The position numbers and the translations under genes were made by a program. The notes beneath the pieces are model-generated. The model made no database searches. It was not told the origin of the DNA and saw only the letters and a list, made by a program, of their open reading frames with translations. Shown here in pieces: positions 29,601 to 36,474 of a DNA stretch of 64,000 nucleotides. The DNA lies in the NCBI RefSeq assembly GCF_964355755.1, contig NC_092673.1, positions 30,447,001-30,511,000 of the forward strand. Direction: 5' to 3'. Origin of the DNA: Antedon mediterranea (taxonomy: Eukaryota > Echinodermata > Crinoidea > Comatulida > Antedonidae). Within the stretch, counting starts at the first letter, position 1. Every line of letters starts with the position of its first letter.

Positions 29601-32600
29601 CCCAATCAACTCGAACCCCGCTCACCTCAACCCTAAGTCGATAATCTTTTGTGTTGTGTGTAGAGCGGTTACATAAAGCATACCTTAATATCAAATGTTG
29701 TACCTTTCTTGAAGTGACTAACAGTTCGATCGTGTTTAAATGTATACACTCGTTCAACAAATTTAGCGCCACTGATCGTTGTATTCTCGCGATCTCCAGT
29801 TGATCTTTCGGTAACCACAGCTTCTATTTTCAGAGTTGCGCCTTTGAATGTGCTGAACCAGTGTTGGCCATATTTAGGAACGGGATCTATGGAAACGGCA
29901 GCCGCTCCTTGGACATTCAACTGTAAAATGTATCATTAATCAATAATAAACACTTCATAAGTTTAGTTAGTGTTAAAAACATTTTGTATTTTAAATCATT
30001 TCACATTTTTCTAAGAATTCACTGCAATCTTGGTTTTAAAATCTCGTTTTGTAGCATTGAAAACATAATTTATTAGGACTACGTTACGTCTAGTTAACGT
30101 CGTTGAATTAGTGCGAACCAAGCTAAGATTATTATGCGCATGTGTAAACAAATACCATGAATTCTGAAATTGAGGATCGTTGATACATACTCAAGGCCAA
30201 CTTAGACAGCGTCGTACGACGAGGCCCAACCAAACGTCTTGACTCGTCGGTGCTGTCTGAGACGAGTCGTCTTCAGATAGCGGTAGGTCGTCGCGAGAAC
30301 AGTAAAAATGTATAATTTTATCGTCGGGCCTCGACGCTGTCTGAGTTGGCCTTTGTACAACCATGGTGAAGAAGAAGATTTCTGGTCTGCAAAACAAAGT
30401 TACTCACAGTTTTAGCTACAGGATCAAATTCACCTATAACGTCACCGTTTTTTATAACACTCATTTTTACAACAGCGGTACCTCTCACGTACTTATTGTA
30501 AACATATCTACACAAAACAATATTATTGTTTTTAATCATCTACATACAGTATTCATTTTATGTAGGCCTATTACGATTGTAGAGAGAACAGCTAAAAATG
30601 ACAGAAACCTTGTATAAAATCCAATACCTTAATACATCATAGATCTACTGTAAACATATCTAGTAACGGTACTTTAATCATGTACTATGCATGCAGAAAA
30701 TACATGTTCCTTACTTTGCTCTAACTGTTGCCACGAGCATGTTATCTGAAGGTAGAATCTGTTTTTGTCCCTCAATGTTTACCTCGAATGTTGGCAAAAC
30801 TGTAAATAAATTAGGTTTTAAATTCTACATCATTATGCAATCGTTATTCATTTTGTTTGTTCGTTGGAAATTGTGATTTATAACAAATAACTTATTTTCT
30901 ACCTACCATACTCTCGAAGTTCAAATTCAATTTTGCTTTTCCATTCATTCTACAGAAATAATGAACATTTTTTTGTATACTTATTGTCATTGTACAGTAG
31001 GATTGTATATAAAGCTCTGTCTACACTATCAAACTGTATGTGATGTGCTGTTTTGCCCATATATGGACACGATGATCACATCACACTTTTTTTATAGAAA
31101 CATCGACCAACTTTTTTGTAAATATCTAGTTAGATATTCCACTTATAGTCATATTATATTTGAAATTACTTTTATAGAGGCAGTGTGTATTAGGCCTACT
31201 GTGTTATTTTTAAATCTAGCGATTGCAGATTACGTGTAGGAGATGCGTTCTCTATGTAAATGATACAGAGGCGCTACGGTTCTTATTCACTTACGTTTGG
31301 GCCGTATGACACAATAACAGACCAAATTCCAAATGTCGGGTACGAAGAGAACTGGTATATTTCAGTATGATAGCCAGTAATTGTAGAGATGTCTTCAGTC
31401 CTCTCGATAATGGCGCCGGTAGGTGTGATAATATCTAATCGAACTATTCTGTCGGTAGGTTTGAGTTGCTCATTCAAGGAAATCACTCTGATTTTAGCTA
31501 GAATTGAAATAACACAAGAACAACGCTAACAATGTTACCAATCATAAGCGATGAATGATCCAAGCTCTCGCTTGTGATTGATCTACTCAATTGAGTTGCG
31601 AGTACGATTTTAGGGCGAGTATGAATTTAGAGCGAGTATGAATTTAGGTTGAGTCCAAGTAGGAACCAAGTCATTGCCGACTTGGTTCCAAAAATATTGA
31701 CATTATTTTAATGATTTTAAACATTATTATTACGTTTCATTGTTATTATAGATTATGTTTACTTTGAATTAAATTGAATTTATTTACAAAAGAAAATAAG
31801 TCAGGATTTGACAATAATGGTAAATTTAACAAATTAACTTTGAATAAAGAGATTCGGTTAATTTGACCATATCCAGTTTGTTAGAATACATTGTTATTAA
31901 CATACTACAGTAGCCTACATACCTTCCTGATCAGGAGTATAAATAGGTTTGTCAGTCTGGATAAACACAACCTGATTTTTAGTTGTCACCAACGCAGTAA
32001 CTGTTTTATCAAATTTAAGTGCAGGATCGATGGAAAATGCCTGCACTCGTATTGTTGGAATTTCTTCATCGGCTGGTAGTTCGGATGGATCCACAATAAA
32101 ATTAACTATTTTAGGTGTACCTAGGAGAGATACAAAGTGTTGAATGTTAATCTTATCGAGATAAAACAGAAATAGGCATGATAGATATGTTATGCAGGTA
32201 TTATTGTCTACATACCCCTTGTAAAAAGAAATAATAATAGTTGCATTACTCAATTTATTTGAGAAACATTGTATTAGGGCCTATTGTAAGGGTCCGTTAG
32301 GAAAACCAGAGCCTGTAGTGTAAATACTACATTATTGGTACAAATTAGGATAAATACAATAGGTTGGAAATTTCATTTATGAAAACGATTACATTTTGTA
32401 CTTTATCAATGAAAAGATTAAATCCGGAGTTGACCTTCGATGATAATCTGTAGGCCTCATACAGATTCATTTGCCTACCTGCTTCAACTTGAATGCTTCG
32501 GGTGGCTATTGCTTTATTTTCACTCGTAAACAGTTTAACTGTTACAGCTATAGCTTGGTTTGTACCGAAAATAGCCACCAGTACATCTTCCTCAACATTA

Positions 32601-33108
32601 GCACGAAATACATTAGGCGCAGTGATAAAATACCGTCTAGAAAATTAGACATTATGCTGGTATTAATAACAATACGTAGGCTACTTGTATTATTATAGTT
32701 ATTATTATCAAAACAACAGCCAATGAAAAACAAATTATATATTTAGTTTCAAGAAAACATTGAAACAGGCGAATAGGTAATATCAGTAGGCCTAATACAA
32801 GGTAAAATATGAAAACTAAATACGAAAATAGACTCTAAACTCTAAAATGAAAATAGTATTAAAACGCATACATATCCTTTCGTTGGGTTCAAGTGGGAAC
32901 TATAGCTTTAGTTGGGTTAGGGTTATTTCGAAGACTTTTTTTAATAATAATCATTTCTACTGATTTTTATTTTAATCAAAAAATAAGTGTAGGCTTAAGT
33001 GTAAATAAAATAGTGTAGGACTAATTACTGAAAATAATAATATTAAACTTACCCATTCACAACATGAACTACCACAAGTAGCCCAAGTAAATGTACCGGT
33101 TTAAACAT
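968..33108 (-). CDS. Gene 1: complement C3-like thioester protein, complete, 35 exons
   Basis: Secreted complement C3-like precursor. In this family the protein is cut into chains, and convertase cleavage frees an anaphylatoxin and exposes a thioester that bonds covalently to targets. I joined 35 exons with GT/AG borders and agreeing phases, giving 1698 residues plus a stop. In order they encode a signal peptide (MFKPVHLLGLLVVVHVV), MG1-MG6, the processing site RRRKR (662-666), a six-Cys anaphylatoxin (about 667-753), MG7, part of CUB, the thioester domain with GCGEQ (Cys1039, Gln1042) and His1156 in HHQEM, the rest of CUB, MG8 and a Cys-rich C345C tail. The length is close to vertebrate C3. 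Gene 2 lies upstream in the same orientation. It could also be called C3/C4/C5-like; the thioester plus the anaphylatoxin favour C3. Exon coordinates are in the block entries below. Confidence 0.92.
1186..1510. mobile_element. MITE family D diverged copy
   Basis: TTGTCTCCAAAAACATGAAA, TTTAATAAAGTTAATCACTT and AACAATACATCTTTAA match the family D interior and end. It fills much of the last intron of gene 1; no coding is seen there. Confidence 0.55.
2507..2600 (-). mobile_element. tRNA-derived SINE fragment (left arm of an inverted pair)
   Basis: On the minus strand: GGTTCGAATCTCGGTTGGGG (box B and T-arm), followed by a tail with TCTTCATCTTATCGTTTCAAA and a CACCGGGCGGTTTAGA end. It faces a second copy about 100 bp away on the plus strand. 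The box A half is lost. Confidence 0.55.
2663..2798 (+). mobile_element. tRNA-derived SINE with tRNA-like head (2663-2733)
   Basis: The head folds as a tRNA: acceptor GCTCCAG with TTGGGGC, box A TGGTCTAATGG, box B GGTTCGAATCT, T-stem CCGGG/CTCGG. The D- and anticodon stems have mismatches and the loop would read ATC, so it is a tRNA relic. The tail TTTCCTCATCTTATCGTTTC is shared with 2507-2600 and, in reverse, with 16652-16735. It ends where Helitron copy 1 begins. Confidence 0.6.
2799..4323 (+). mobile_element. Non-autonomous Helitron, copy 1 (gene 1 intron 33)
   Basis: Homologous to copy 2 over nearly its full length, with the same 5' TCTATATATAAATTTACG after host A (2798), and ending CTAG before T (4324). 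It stops 33 bases earlier than copy 2 and so lacks the strong terminal hairpin. The internal tandem duplication is at about 3252-3515 and 3516-3780. It inserted directly at the tail of a tRNA-derived SINE. The short open frames inside (such as 3033-3257, conserved in copy 2) show no recognisable protein. Confidence 0.8.
5800..5896. mobile_element. MITE family F short inverted-repeat copy
   Basis: GTTTCACGGAACGAAAAACG and, reversed, GTTTCACGGGATGGAAGACG flank an AT-rich core; GGCACC/GGTGCC continues the stem. A relative is at about 39600-39690 (ACGGAAGACGGCACCG). Confidence 0.6.
5998..6126. mobile_element. MITE family B relative forming a long hairpin
   Basis: Arms at about 6022-6057 and 6086-6121 (GCGCAAATCGAAAGC..., TACGCATGCGTATAAGCTG) pair over about 35 bases with a loop of about 28. 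It keeps the TTTTCACTAGGTGAA end of family B. Gene 1 exon 30-31 intron. Confidence 0.65.
6189..8242 (-). CDS. Gene 1 exons 26-30: CUB return segment and MG8 (receptor-binding region)
   Basis: Exons are E26 8087-8242, E27 7409-7468, E28 7144-7283, E29 6567-6660 and E30 6189-6366. E26 begins STGIALEALATYA at the end of the thioester domain. E27 encodes the CKVNG...VAQAQ segment, E28 VEVIYNS, and E29-E30 the MG8 core (VDIGLISGYTP, then DRYEIADRKVVFYL and YDYYSPG). In gene 2 the sequence equivalent to E30 is divided by an intron into 75 + 103 nt, which sum exactly to the 178 nt of E30. Confidence 0.88.
8611..11460 (-). CDS. Gene 1 exons 21-25: thioester domain with GCGEQ and catalytic His
   Basis: Exons are E21 11266-11460, E22 10387-10462, E23 9501-9672, E24 9236-9337 and E25 8611-8946. 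E21 carries PNGCGEQTM (Cys1039 and Gln1042 form the beta-cysteinyl-gamma-glutamyl thioester in this family). E22-E23 join across the W-LTSY motif. E23 ends HHQEMI and E24 starts GGISGDLMMTAF; His1156 aligns with C3 His1126, the residue that favours ester bonds to hydroxyls. E25 supplies the helices ending [18 protein letters not shown]. All catalytic positions are intact, so covalent opsonin activity is expected. MITE-like DNA lies in the introns. Confidence 0.92.
9916..10357. mobile_element. MITE family C, long copy
   Basis: Inverted ends AAGCTTGGTTCGCACTAGCG and (reversed) AAGCGTGGTTCCCACTAGCG, about 442 bp. The core GGGCGACGCGGTACGATGT recurs at about 10859. Gene 1 exon 22-23 intron. Confidence 0.75.
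10740..11045. mobile_element. MITE family C, core-only copy
   Basis: GGGCGACGCGGTACGATGTG, GGTTCAAAGGGGAT and GATTGGCTGCGACAAATTCA match the interior of 9916-10357; the ends are missing. Gene 1 exon 21-22 intron. Confidence 0.6.
11639..14125 (-). CDS. Gene 1 exons 17-20: MG7 and N-terminal CUB region
   Basis: Exons are E17 13897-14125, E18 13470-13679, E19 12076-12211 and E20 11639-11743. E17 encodes [14 protein letters not shown] and the [15 protein letters not shown] segment, classic MG7 family sequence. E18 has ANVYMYG and a Cys. E19 and E20 are acidic (many Glu/Asp) and E20 ends IPGTEKCFITFFG just before the thioester domain. The E18-E19 intron contains a MITE at 12393-12545. Confidence 0.88.
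12393..12545. mobile_element. MITE family A, complete copy
   Basis: Inverted ends CTCTGTCTACACTATCAAA, flanked by TTAA on both sides. The core has ATGATGTG, ATGACATCATCATGTCC and GGGCACATCAC. About 150 bp with no coding. Intron of gene 1. Degenerate relatives are listed separately. Confidence 0.75.
14244..14592 (-). CDS. Gene 1 exon 16: anaphylatoxin (C3a-like) and convertase site
   Basis: A 349-nt exon. Its first 246 nt encode an anaphylatoxin-type domain with six cysteines (675, 686, 689, 701, 739, 740). The first pair reads C-S-A-C rather than adjacent CC, while the last pair is adjacent (YNCC). The loop between Cys701 and Cys739 is long (GKRKG...HLLDPVIVVF). The domain ends ..AIAGR (Arg753) before VGGDDEIEID, the position of the C3 convertase cut. 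The remaining 103 nt encode the NFPETW segment and match gene 2 exon 16, so this exon looks like a fusion of two ancestral exons. The cysteine count supports the call; receptor activity is not shown by sequence. Confidence 0.83.
14732..17487 (-). CDS. Gene 1 exons 9-15: MG4-MG6, inter-chain Cys and RRRKR site
   Basis: Exons are E9 17290-17487, E10 16950-17072, E11 16466-16534, E12 15819-16010, E13 15428-15577, E14 15037-15181 and E15 14732-14782. E13 ends with the AVDEAVYFL segment and E14 begins with the DLGCGPGGG segment, whose Cys is at the position that in C3 joins the beta and alpha chains. E15 encodes RRRKR followed by ASD, a furin-type beta/alpha chain cleavage site. E9 is separated from E8 by a 12.2-kb intron full of transposons. 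Confidence 0.9.
16652..16735 (-). mobile_element. SINE tail fragment, same family
   Basis: AAAACCGCTCGGTGATATAC and AAACCGTTAAGATGAGGAAA on the plus strand match the reversed tail of the SINEs near 2500-2800. The tRNA head is missing. It lies in the gene 1 exon 10-11 intron. Confidence 0.45.
17155..17272. mobile_element. MITE family A, degenerate copy
   Basis: AACACTATTAAACTTTATG, AATGTGATGTGCCCA and TTTGGGCACATCACACTTT are recognisable; the terminal repeats are decayed. Gene 1 exon 9-10 intron. Confidence 0.5.
17893..18140. repeat. 43-bp tandem repeat, about 5.8 units
   Basis: The unit contains GTAACCCAGGCCACAAAAGT and GCCAGTCAAAGAAGATGAAG. The first and last copies are more diverged. It lies in gene 1 intron 8, left of the hAT-like element. 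Confidence 0.9.
18141..18567. other. Gene 1 intron 8, plain segment
   Basis: Lies between the 43-bp repeat and the hAT-like element; no coding or repeat structure is seen. The intron runs 17488-29683. Confidence 0.5.
19491..19947. mobile_element. Twin-primed (5'-inverted) LINE fragment
   Basis: Flanked by the 11-bp direct repeat GGCTCATAACT (19480-19490, 19948-19958). The 3' part (about 19491-19813) is on the minus strand, with a trinucleotide tail at 19491-19505 and LINE C-terminal coding such as SNAQLYGNLRKITDVI, ERRVRFVGH and HGTRRPGRPPKSF, broken by stops. The 5' part (about 19814-19947) is on the plus strand and encodes KTTVESVLLYGSSTWTLTKK...YTRML, the segment that normally precedes it. 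Opposite orientation of adjacent coding pieces between target repeats is the signature of twin priming. The copy is dead. Confidence 0.75.
20198..23265 (+). repeat. 5' LTR, interrupted by a Helitron
   Basis: LTR sequence is 20198-21152 plus 22711-23265 (1510 bp); the 1558 bases between are a Helitron. A TATA-like TATATAAA at about 20284-20291 could drive element transcription, and AATAAA occurs downstream. An internal tandem duplication of about 115 bp (from about 20820) carries TTGTAATTATATATATATGG twice. Confidence 0.92.
21153..22710 (-). mobile_element. Non-autonomous Helitron, copy 2 (inside 5' LTR)
   Basis: Read on the minus strand it starts TCTATATATAAATTTACG after host A and ends ...GCCATCTAG before host T, with no target duplication. 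The intact 3' LTR shows the exact empty site. A hairpin, GGTACGC-...-GCGTGCC, lies six bases before the terminal CTAG. These are the Helitron rules: 5' TC, 3' hairpin plus CTRR, A^T target. It has no Rep/helicase frame. About 260 bp containing CCAAATTATTTGG is tandemly duplicated internally. It is homologous to copy 1. Confidence 0.85.
23270..23286 (+). other. Primer-binding site, tRNA-Pro type
   Basis: TGGGGGCTCGTCCGGGA begins four bases after the 5' LTR. It matches the tRNA-Pro primer site used by many retroelements, which pairs with the 3' end of tRNA-Pro. Confidence 0.8.
23376..27926 (+). CDS. Gag-Pol polyprotein of the Gmr1-like retrotransposon, 1516 aa
   Basis: A single open frame fuses gag and pol. 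The N-terminal third is a charged coiled-coil stretch (about 20-85) and a retrotransposon Gag domain, then two CCHC knuckles, CFLCHRVGHLARNC near residue 300 and CFRCHRKGHLAKNC near 327. An aspartic protease motif LRDSGCSG follows near 452. Integrase has the HHCC finger (H-x-x-x-x-x-GGH near 646, CRSCDIC near 680), D (AVDIVG, about 716), D (TDQGSQF, about 776), E (GLVERFNG, about 812) and a GPF-type module. RT comes last with YIDDIL near 1249, then RNase H (RTDACDEG near 1398, TDHQPL near 1466). There is no stop or frameshift, so it may be competent. No chromodomain or env was seen. Confidence 0.93.
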   Translation: MCIMDLERLVEAGKALGYSGMELREFVSEREKSEEFEKKEKQKEEREGRAHQLELRRNDQQILEMQLMLEKVKLEGGDTLRVKTCDPNTNKINARTPKLPAFNEGKDDLDSYLKRYERYAVSQGWSIEYWAINLSALLTGKSLEVYSRLSTEDADNYRTLKTALLKRFQLTADGFRNKLRLAKPETGESGHQFAARIENYLTRWIELAEAAQSYDGLKDLLLREQFTDGCGRELALFLRERQPKTIGEMADIAEQYLEARGGMFGNIIAAKRLPTTTHRQVTQEPVPIINNPQVRSNPITCFLCHRVGHLARNCRATTAFKPNTGLTCFRCHRKGHLAKNCRQDVDKCAGLRNPYTGPPHEEPKSLILQQEQSNGTVNPNPFQTPENCGGMIISSNPHKLNRCCMDNKSSYVTLKCGNLLPIMSAALKGSGPGSMPVSPGLVGQHKVTVLRDSGCSGVVIKQCYVSPDQFTGNVKTCVLIDGTVRRLPLATIQVNTPYFTGMTQALCMDNPIFDLILGNIEGVRSPDDPDKTWTGRNVPACAVTTRAQAITQSKPFKSLKTLEAVDQVITVENLRNAQNTDVTLRKAKELAENEGVRVSKSNATSHFFYKNNLLYRQFSSPSVEHGNIFTQLVVPKSLRHQVMRQAHESLLGGHQGAKKTTDKVLTNFHWPGITADITRYCRSCDICQRTVQKGRVTKVPLGNMPLIEAPFERIAVDIVGPIHPISKNRNRYILTIIDFATRYPEAIALPSIEAERVAEGLVKVFSRIGIPKEMLTDQGSQFTSEVMKQVCKLLSIKQMMTSPYHPACNGLVERFNGTLKQMLKRMCAERPSDWDRYIDPLLFAIRESPQESLGFSPFELLYGRNLRGPMTILRELWTGEVHTPETKTTYQYVVDLKERLNETCAVAQKNLQKAKGRYKKYYDKKSRAREFQVGDKVLLLLPTDRNKLLLQWKGPFPIIAKMGYLDYRIDLNGKLKTFHANLLKRYHERQDVYVAALAEFQSDVSQGALEVACTSVIESEDMVSDAPIALQMTNDNLLQLHPLQAKETIADVHISDDCDEIGRKEVKRLIANYRDVLTDLPGKTTLGNHDIKLRTDEPIRTKPYPLPHALRDTVKDEVSMMLNMGVIEPSCAPCASPIVLVKKPDGSNRFCVDFRKVNQSTVFDAEPIPDQDELFTKLATDNYFTKLDLSKGYWQVPMDERSKQLTSFVTPNGLFQFKVMPFGLVNAPATFSRIMRKLLHGMENTINYIDDILIHTSSWEEHVTILKELFRRLRAANLTARPSKCFIGYESIEFLGHVVGKGHLKPRPEKIQSIVQAKRPETKKQLRSFLGTTNYYRRFIPHYSAIASPLTDRTKNQEPNKIRWEVSQENAFKTLKSKLTSKPILCLPDLSKPFILRTDACDEGIGAVLLQNYGNEKFPVAYASKKLLPREKAYSIMEKECLSIIWSVRKFETYLYGREFTLETDHQPLVYMQKAKLANGRIMRWALALQPYRFRIEAIKGSDNVGADYLSRSSCS
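27955..27969 (+). other. Polypurine tract of the Gmr1-like element
   Basis: GAGTGGGGGGAAAAA, nearly all purine (one T), lies directly before the 3' LTR, where second-strand priming takes place. Confidence 0.75.
27970..29478 (+). repeat. 3' LTR (1509 bp), Helitron-free
   Basis: Near-identical to the 5' LTR but uninterrupted, so it serves as the empty-site control for the Helitron: GATAAAATTAGTGGC here is split after the fourth A in the 5' copy. It begins TGTCACAAG and ends CGTGACA. Confidence 0.93.
29684..33108 (-). CDS. Gene 1 exons 1-8: signal peptide and N-terminal MG domains
   Basis: Exons are E1 33053-33108, E2 32479-32636, E3 31923-32120, E4 31295-31497, E5 30907-30949, E6 30715-30799, E7 30408-30507 and E8 29684-29920. 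The start ATG is 33106-33108 and is followed by a hydrophobic signal peptide. E3 carries the family hallmark [11 protein letters not shown] (MG1/MG2 junction). E4 encodes RTEDISTITGYHTEIYQF and E6 the LPTFEV strand typical of MG3. E8 ends in the [15 protein letters not shown] segment. Exon-end phases are 2,1,1,0,1,2,0,0 and agree throughout. Confidence 0.92.
30193..30353. mobile_element. MITE family E, single complete copy
   Basis: Inverted ends AAGGCCAACTTAGACAGCG / (reversed) AAGGCCAACTCAGACAGCG; about 161 bp, GC-richer than its surroundings (CGTCGTACGACGAGG). Gene 1 exon 7-8 intron. Confidence 0.75.
31012..31093. mobile_element. MITE family A, truncated copy
   Basis: It starts AAGCTCTGTCTACACTATCA and keeps ATGTGATGTG, CCCATATATGGACACGATGA and CACATCACAC, but the right terminal repeat is missing. 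Gene 1 exon 4-5 intron. Confidence 0.6.
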
Positions 33109-33260
33109 CACGGTATCTCTACTATCAAACTACATCAACGAATTCTGAGCATAAGTAACAGGAATGGTCGTTGCTGTGAATATCCAGGGATGGGATTATG
33201 TATTTATATAGAGTGAAAGTAAGGAGTGCCCATACGGAAATATTTCTTTGCTTATCAATA
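33109..33260 (-). promoter_or_regulatory. Gene 1 promoter and 5'UTR
   Basis: Reading the minus strand, a TATA-like CTATATAAATA lies at about 33199-33211, roughly 95 nt before the ATG, leaving room for a 5'UTR of about 65 nt. Upstream is GGGCACTCCTTACTTT (about 33214-33229). The stretch from this block to the ATG resembles the same stretch before gene 2 (CACTCCTTACTTT, AAATACATAA, ATTCACAGCA, TCCTGTTACTTAT). The TATA call is visual and the start of transcription is inferred. Confidence 0.55.
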
Positions 33261-35181
33261 GTTTAGAACCCGGATGTACCATAGATATCCAAAGTTGAAA
33301 ACTGCACCCTGCCTATATACCAGAAGCAGAGTAGATCAACAGCAACACCGACCGCCAAAGTTTGGACACTACCCAGTCTTTTCCTGACCACGATAGTAAT
33401 TTTTTATTGAAAATAAACTCAGAAAAAAGTGGTAGTTAATTATAGCTTACATTTTTTCGATCTAAACAAGGTATGTCTGATATACAGTCAATCCCATTAT
33501 TTCCCAATTTTTGTTAAAGTAGGACCTGAAAGGAATGAAAAGGGTACCTTCTCCACCACCACATAACGCAACACCTATTTTATCAAATTGGTACCAATGT
33601 CTATCTGTGAAGTATAGTGTGTGTCTTCAAATATCCACATGCTTTCAATTTTGTAAAAACATAAAACAAATGCATGACAGCAATGCCAGGAACTATTTTA
33701 ACTGAAAAGTTCTCCATCTTTTTTAAGAAATAATGTTAAGTAGCGTGAATATATGCTCTACTTGAACTCTTCAAATTAGCTGACGCCCCATCCTGTGTCT
33801 TGGCCTACGTGCTGTACAATGGCCGGATCTAACAACATATCACAAGGAACTAATACAAACTCAAGTAGGCAATATTAAAGCAGAAAAAGAAAAGGGAAAT
33901 TTTCAGAAGAAAGTGAAACAGTTAACAATTGGCAAACTGTTTTCAGGAATTTTATTCTTGTTAGGACCCTTCGATTTAGTCCAGTGTCTAATAGCCTGAA
34001 TGTGGAATGTGGAATTGTTGTAGTATGCGCACATGTGTGAATATTCAAATGATGAGTTTACTATTCTTGCGCCACTAATTACGATCGCACAAATTTGCAT
34101 ACTTTTTAAAGACCCATTCCCTACAATTTGTGACGCTTAAAAAAAAAAAATAATGCATATATATTACTTTAAAAACATTAAATCAGGTCATTACTTGTCT
34201 TAAATGTACGTTTTATGGAAAATTATGATAAAAAGAGAAAAACAATGCACTACCTAACCTAAGTAGCTTGTGGTGAATGTTGGTGATTGTTGGTGAATCG
34301 TGGACGGACTTTAAGACTAGAATAGCTAGGCTTAGTTTTGTATAGGCCTAGCTGGTAAACATCGGTAACGTACGAACATCGTACGGTAGCTACAGGCTGA
34401 GCCTGACGTTGTACAGTTGCTGCATTAATTGTCTTTCTGTTTTTGTATGACTTGAAACATATGGTATCTTTTGTTGTTTAACAGAATAGAAATATTATAA
34501 TTTATTTATTTAATGAATAGTTTGAATCTGAATACTATATTTATACTGTAAATTCTTCAAACAGTTATTAGGTTACAAATTGATATCATCATAATACAAT
34601 AATCAATACAGTAATTTTGATAAACAAATTAAAATGCAAAAAAAACAAAAAAAAAACCCCAACTAATTTCATTTGTAGGCCTACAGAACTAGGAGGACAC
34701 GGATACAGGAAGCTAACGAGATGTTTAATTGGGCCAACCGGAAAGTCATGTTAAATAAATCGATTCTATCTGGATTTTTTTGACATTATAACATAAAAAA
34801 ATTTTATTTATATATTATATAAATATTTTAACATTTTGTTTTTTCACCTCTTCACTACTTTTGCACAATAAAACAACGCATGTTTCTGATACAATTTCAA
34901 ATGAAAGTTTATTTTCAAACTGTAAGATCAAATTAATTTGTAAATTATTAAATTATGTTAACAATTATTGATTATTAATCAGGACTTGAAAGCTGAATGA
35001 AATCTCTACATAATTATTAAAAATGAATCGAATGTGTTTTGTTTTGTCATCCGCAGATTGCAAATAAAAACAATATAAATAAAGGTTGTTAGTATACAGA
35101 GAATGTGAGAAAAACAGGGGTGTACTGTCTGCCCTCTAAACAAAAAAAAACATATAAACAACGTGATACATCTTTACTATA
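33261..35181. other. Intergenic DNA between genes 1 and 2, no gene seen
   Basis: AT-rich, with only short chance frames. The gene 1 promoter lies at its left edge, MITEs C and B follow at 35182 and 35972, and the gene 2 3'UTR region is near 36340-36474. Confidence 0.6.
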
Positions 35182-35379
35182 AAGCTTGGTTCCCACTAGC
35201 GACACAACCTGAGCAACGTAACGTTATTCCAATAATTGTGTTTGCCCCCGCCTGCGTGAAATCAAACCTGCGATATTTGCAGCATTGCTGTTCCGTCGTC
35301 GGTTCCCACTTGTAATTACGAAATACAGCACTTTGCGTCGATACGTCGCTGCGTTGCATTGTTAGTGGGAACCACGCTT
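35182..35379. mobile_element. MITE family C, short copy
   Basis: Inverted ends AAGCTTGGTTCCCACTAGCG / (reversed) AAGCGTGGTTCCCACTAAC; about 198 bp. Intergenic. Confidence 0.75.
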
Positions 35380-35971
35380 AAAGGCCAGGTGCAGGGAAAA
35401 GATTTATATTGATCATACATTCCAATAATTATCGATCTATAGTTTCCCCTATGTTTCATAATTTTTGGGATTTTATTTGTGTTACATGAGCTTGTTGAAA
35501 ATAAGCACTTTCTTATCAGTGGGGGATAGTTCAAATTACACAGTAAAACCTCTATTCTTTTGTACACAAATTTTGTAAATAGAGAGGCATTTTAAAAAGC
35601 TATGAAAAATAAACGGTGTGGTAAAAAAAGTCATCAGATGACTAAATATAGGTAATATAACTTGAATATTACATTTCTGATATTTTTATTCAACTTCAGA
35701 TTTTTATTTTCATGCTATAGCAAAAATTATCCACCGTATATCCACCATCTTGTTTCACCGTCTAGGGAGTCACCAGACATGTTATTACATTAGGTTAACT
35801 ACCTAACTACGGAAAAAAAGTCTTCCTGGTTTTTATGGAAGAATTTTGCCAAATTTTGTATTTGACCATATTAAGGGAAATTCATGTTTTTTCGTCTCGA
35901 TTTCTGTTACAAAAATTTGATACAAATTTGACCAAATATTATATTTAAAATTCATGCCTGTACCTGAGCTT

Positions 35972-36105
35972 TAAAGCCTATTTTCCACTAGACAAATTCT
36001 CGTCGCAGAAGGGAGTATGACAAACAGAAACTGGAATACGCATGCCCATAGCATGACGCTTCCGATTCGCGCGAACAAATTCGCCTAGTGGAAAATAGGC
36101 TTTAA
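35972..36105. mobile_element. MITE family B, complete copy
   Basis: Inverted ends AAAGCCTATTTTCCACTAG; the inner part has GATTCGCGCGAACAAATTCG. About 134 bp, intergenic between genes 1 and 2. Partial relatives are near 2371, 40531 and 49178. Confidence 0.7.
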
Positions 36106-36474
36106 TTGCTTTTTGATTCTGCTTCCTTCTGAGTATTCTCTCTCTCATTAGATTTCCGTTTACTTTTTTTAATTTCCAAAGTTACATAAGTAATAAGTTA
36201 CATACTACTAATTATTTATAAGTACTACGTTGTTTATTATTTTTTCAACACTTACAAATACATCGAAAAATAGTCACAAAAGTCACTTCTTCTTCTTTCT
36301 TTTGTTATGTTAGTTTGATCGTTAAATATTTTTTAATTTTGTTATCAAAAAATAAAATAATATAATAATTAAAGGTGGTTACGGTGTTAAAAAAATTAAG
36401 TATTAACATTAATATGATGTTAAGTAACATAAATTATTTAATCTGGCACTCAATGACAGTTTTAAGTAGCTTAA

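Noticed and set aside
36340-36474. AATAAA poly(A) signal for gene 2
   Set aside because: No canonical hexamer is visible within about 130 nt of the stop; variants are too common in AT-rich DNA to call.
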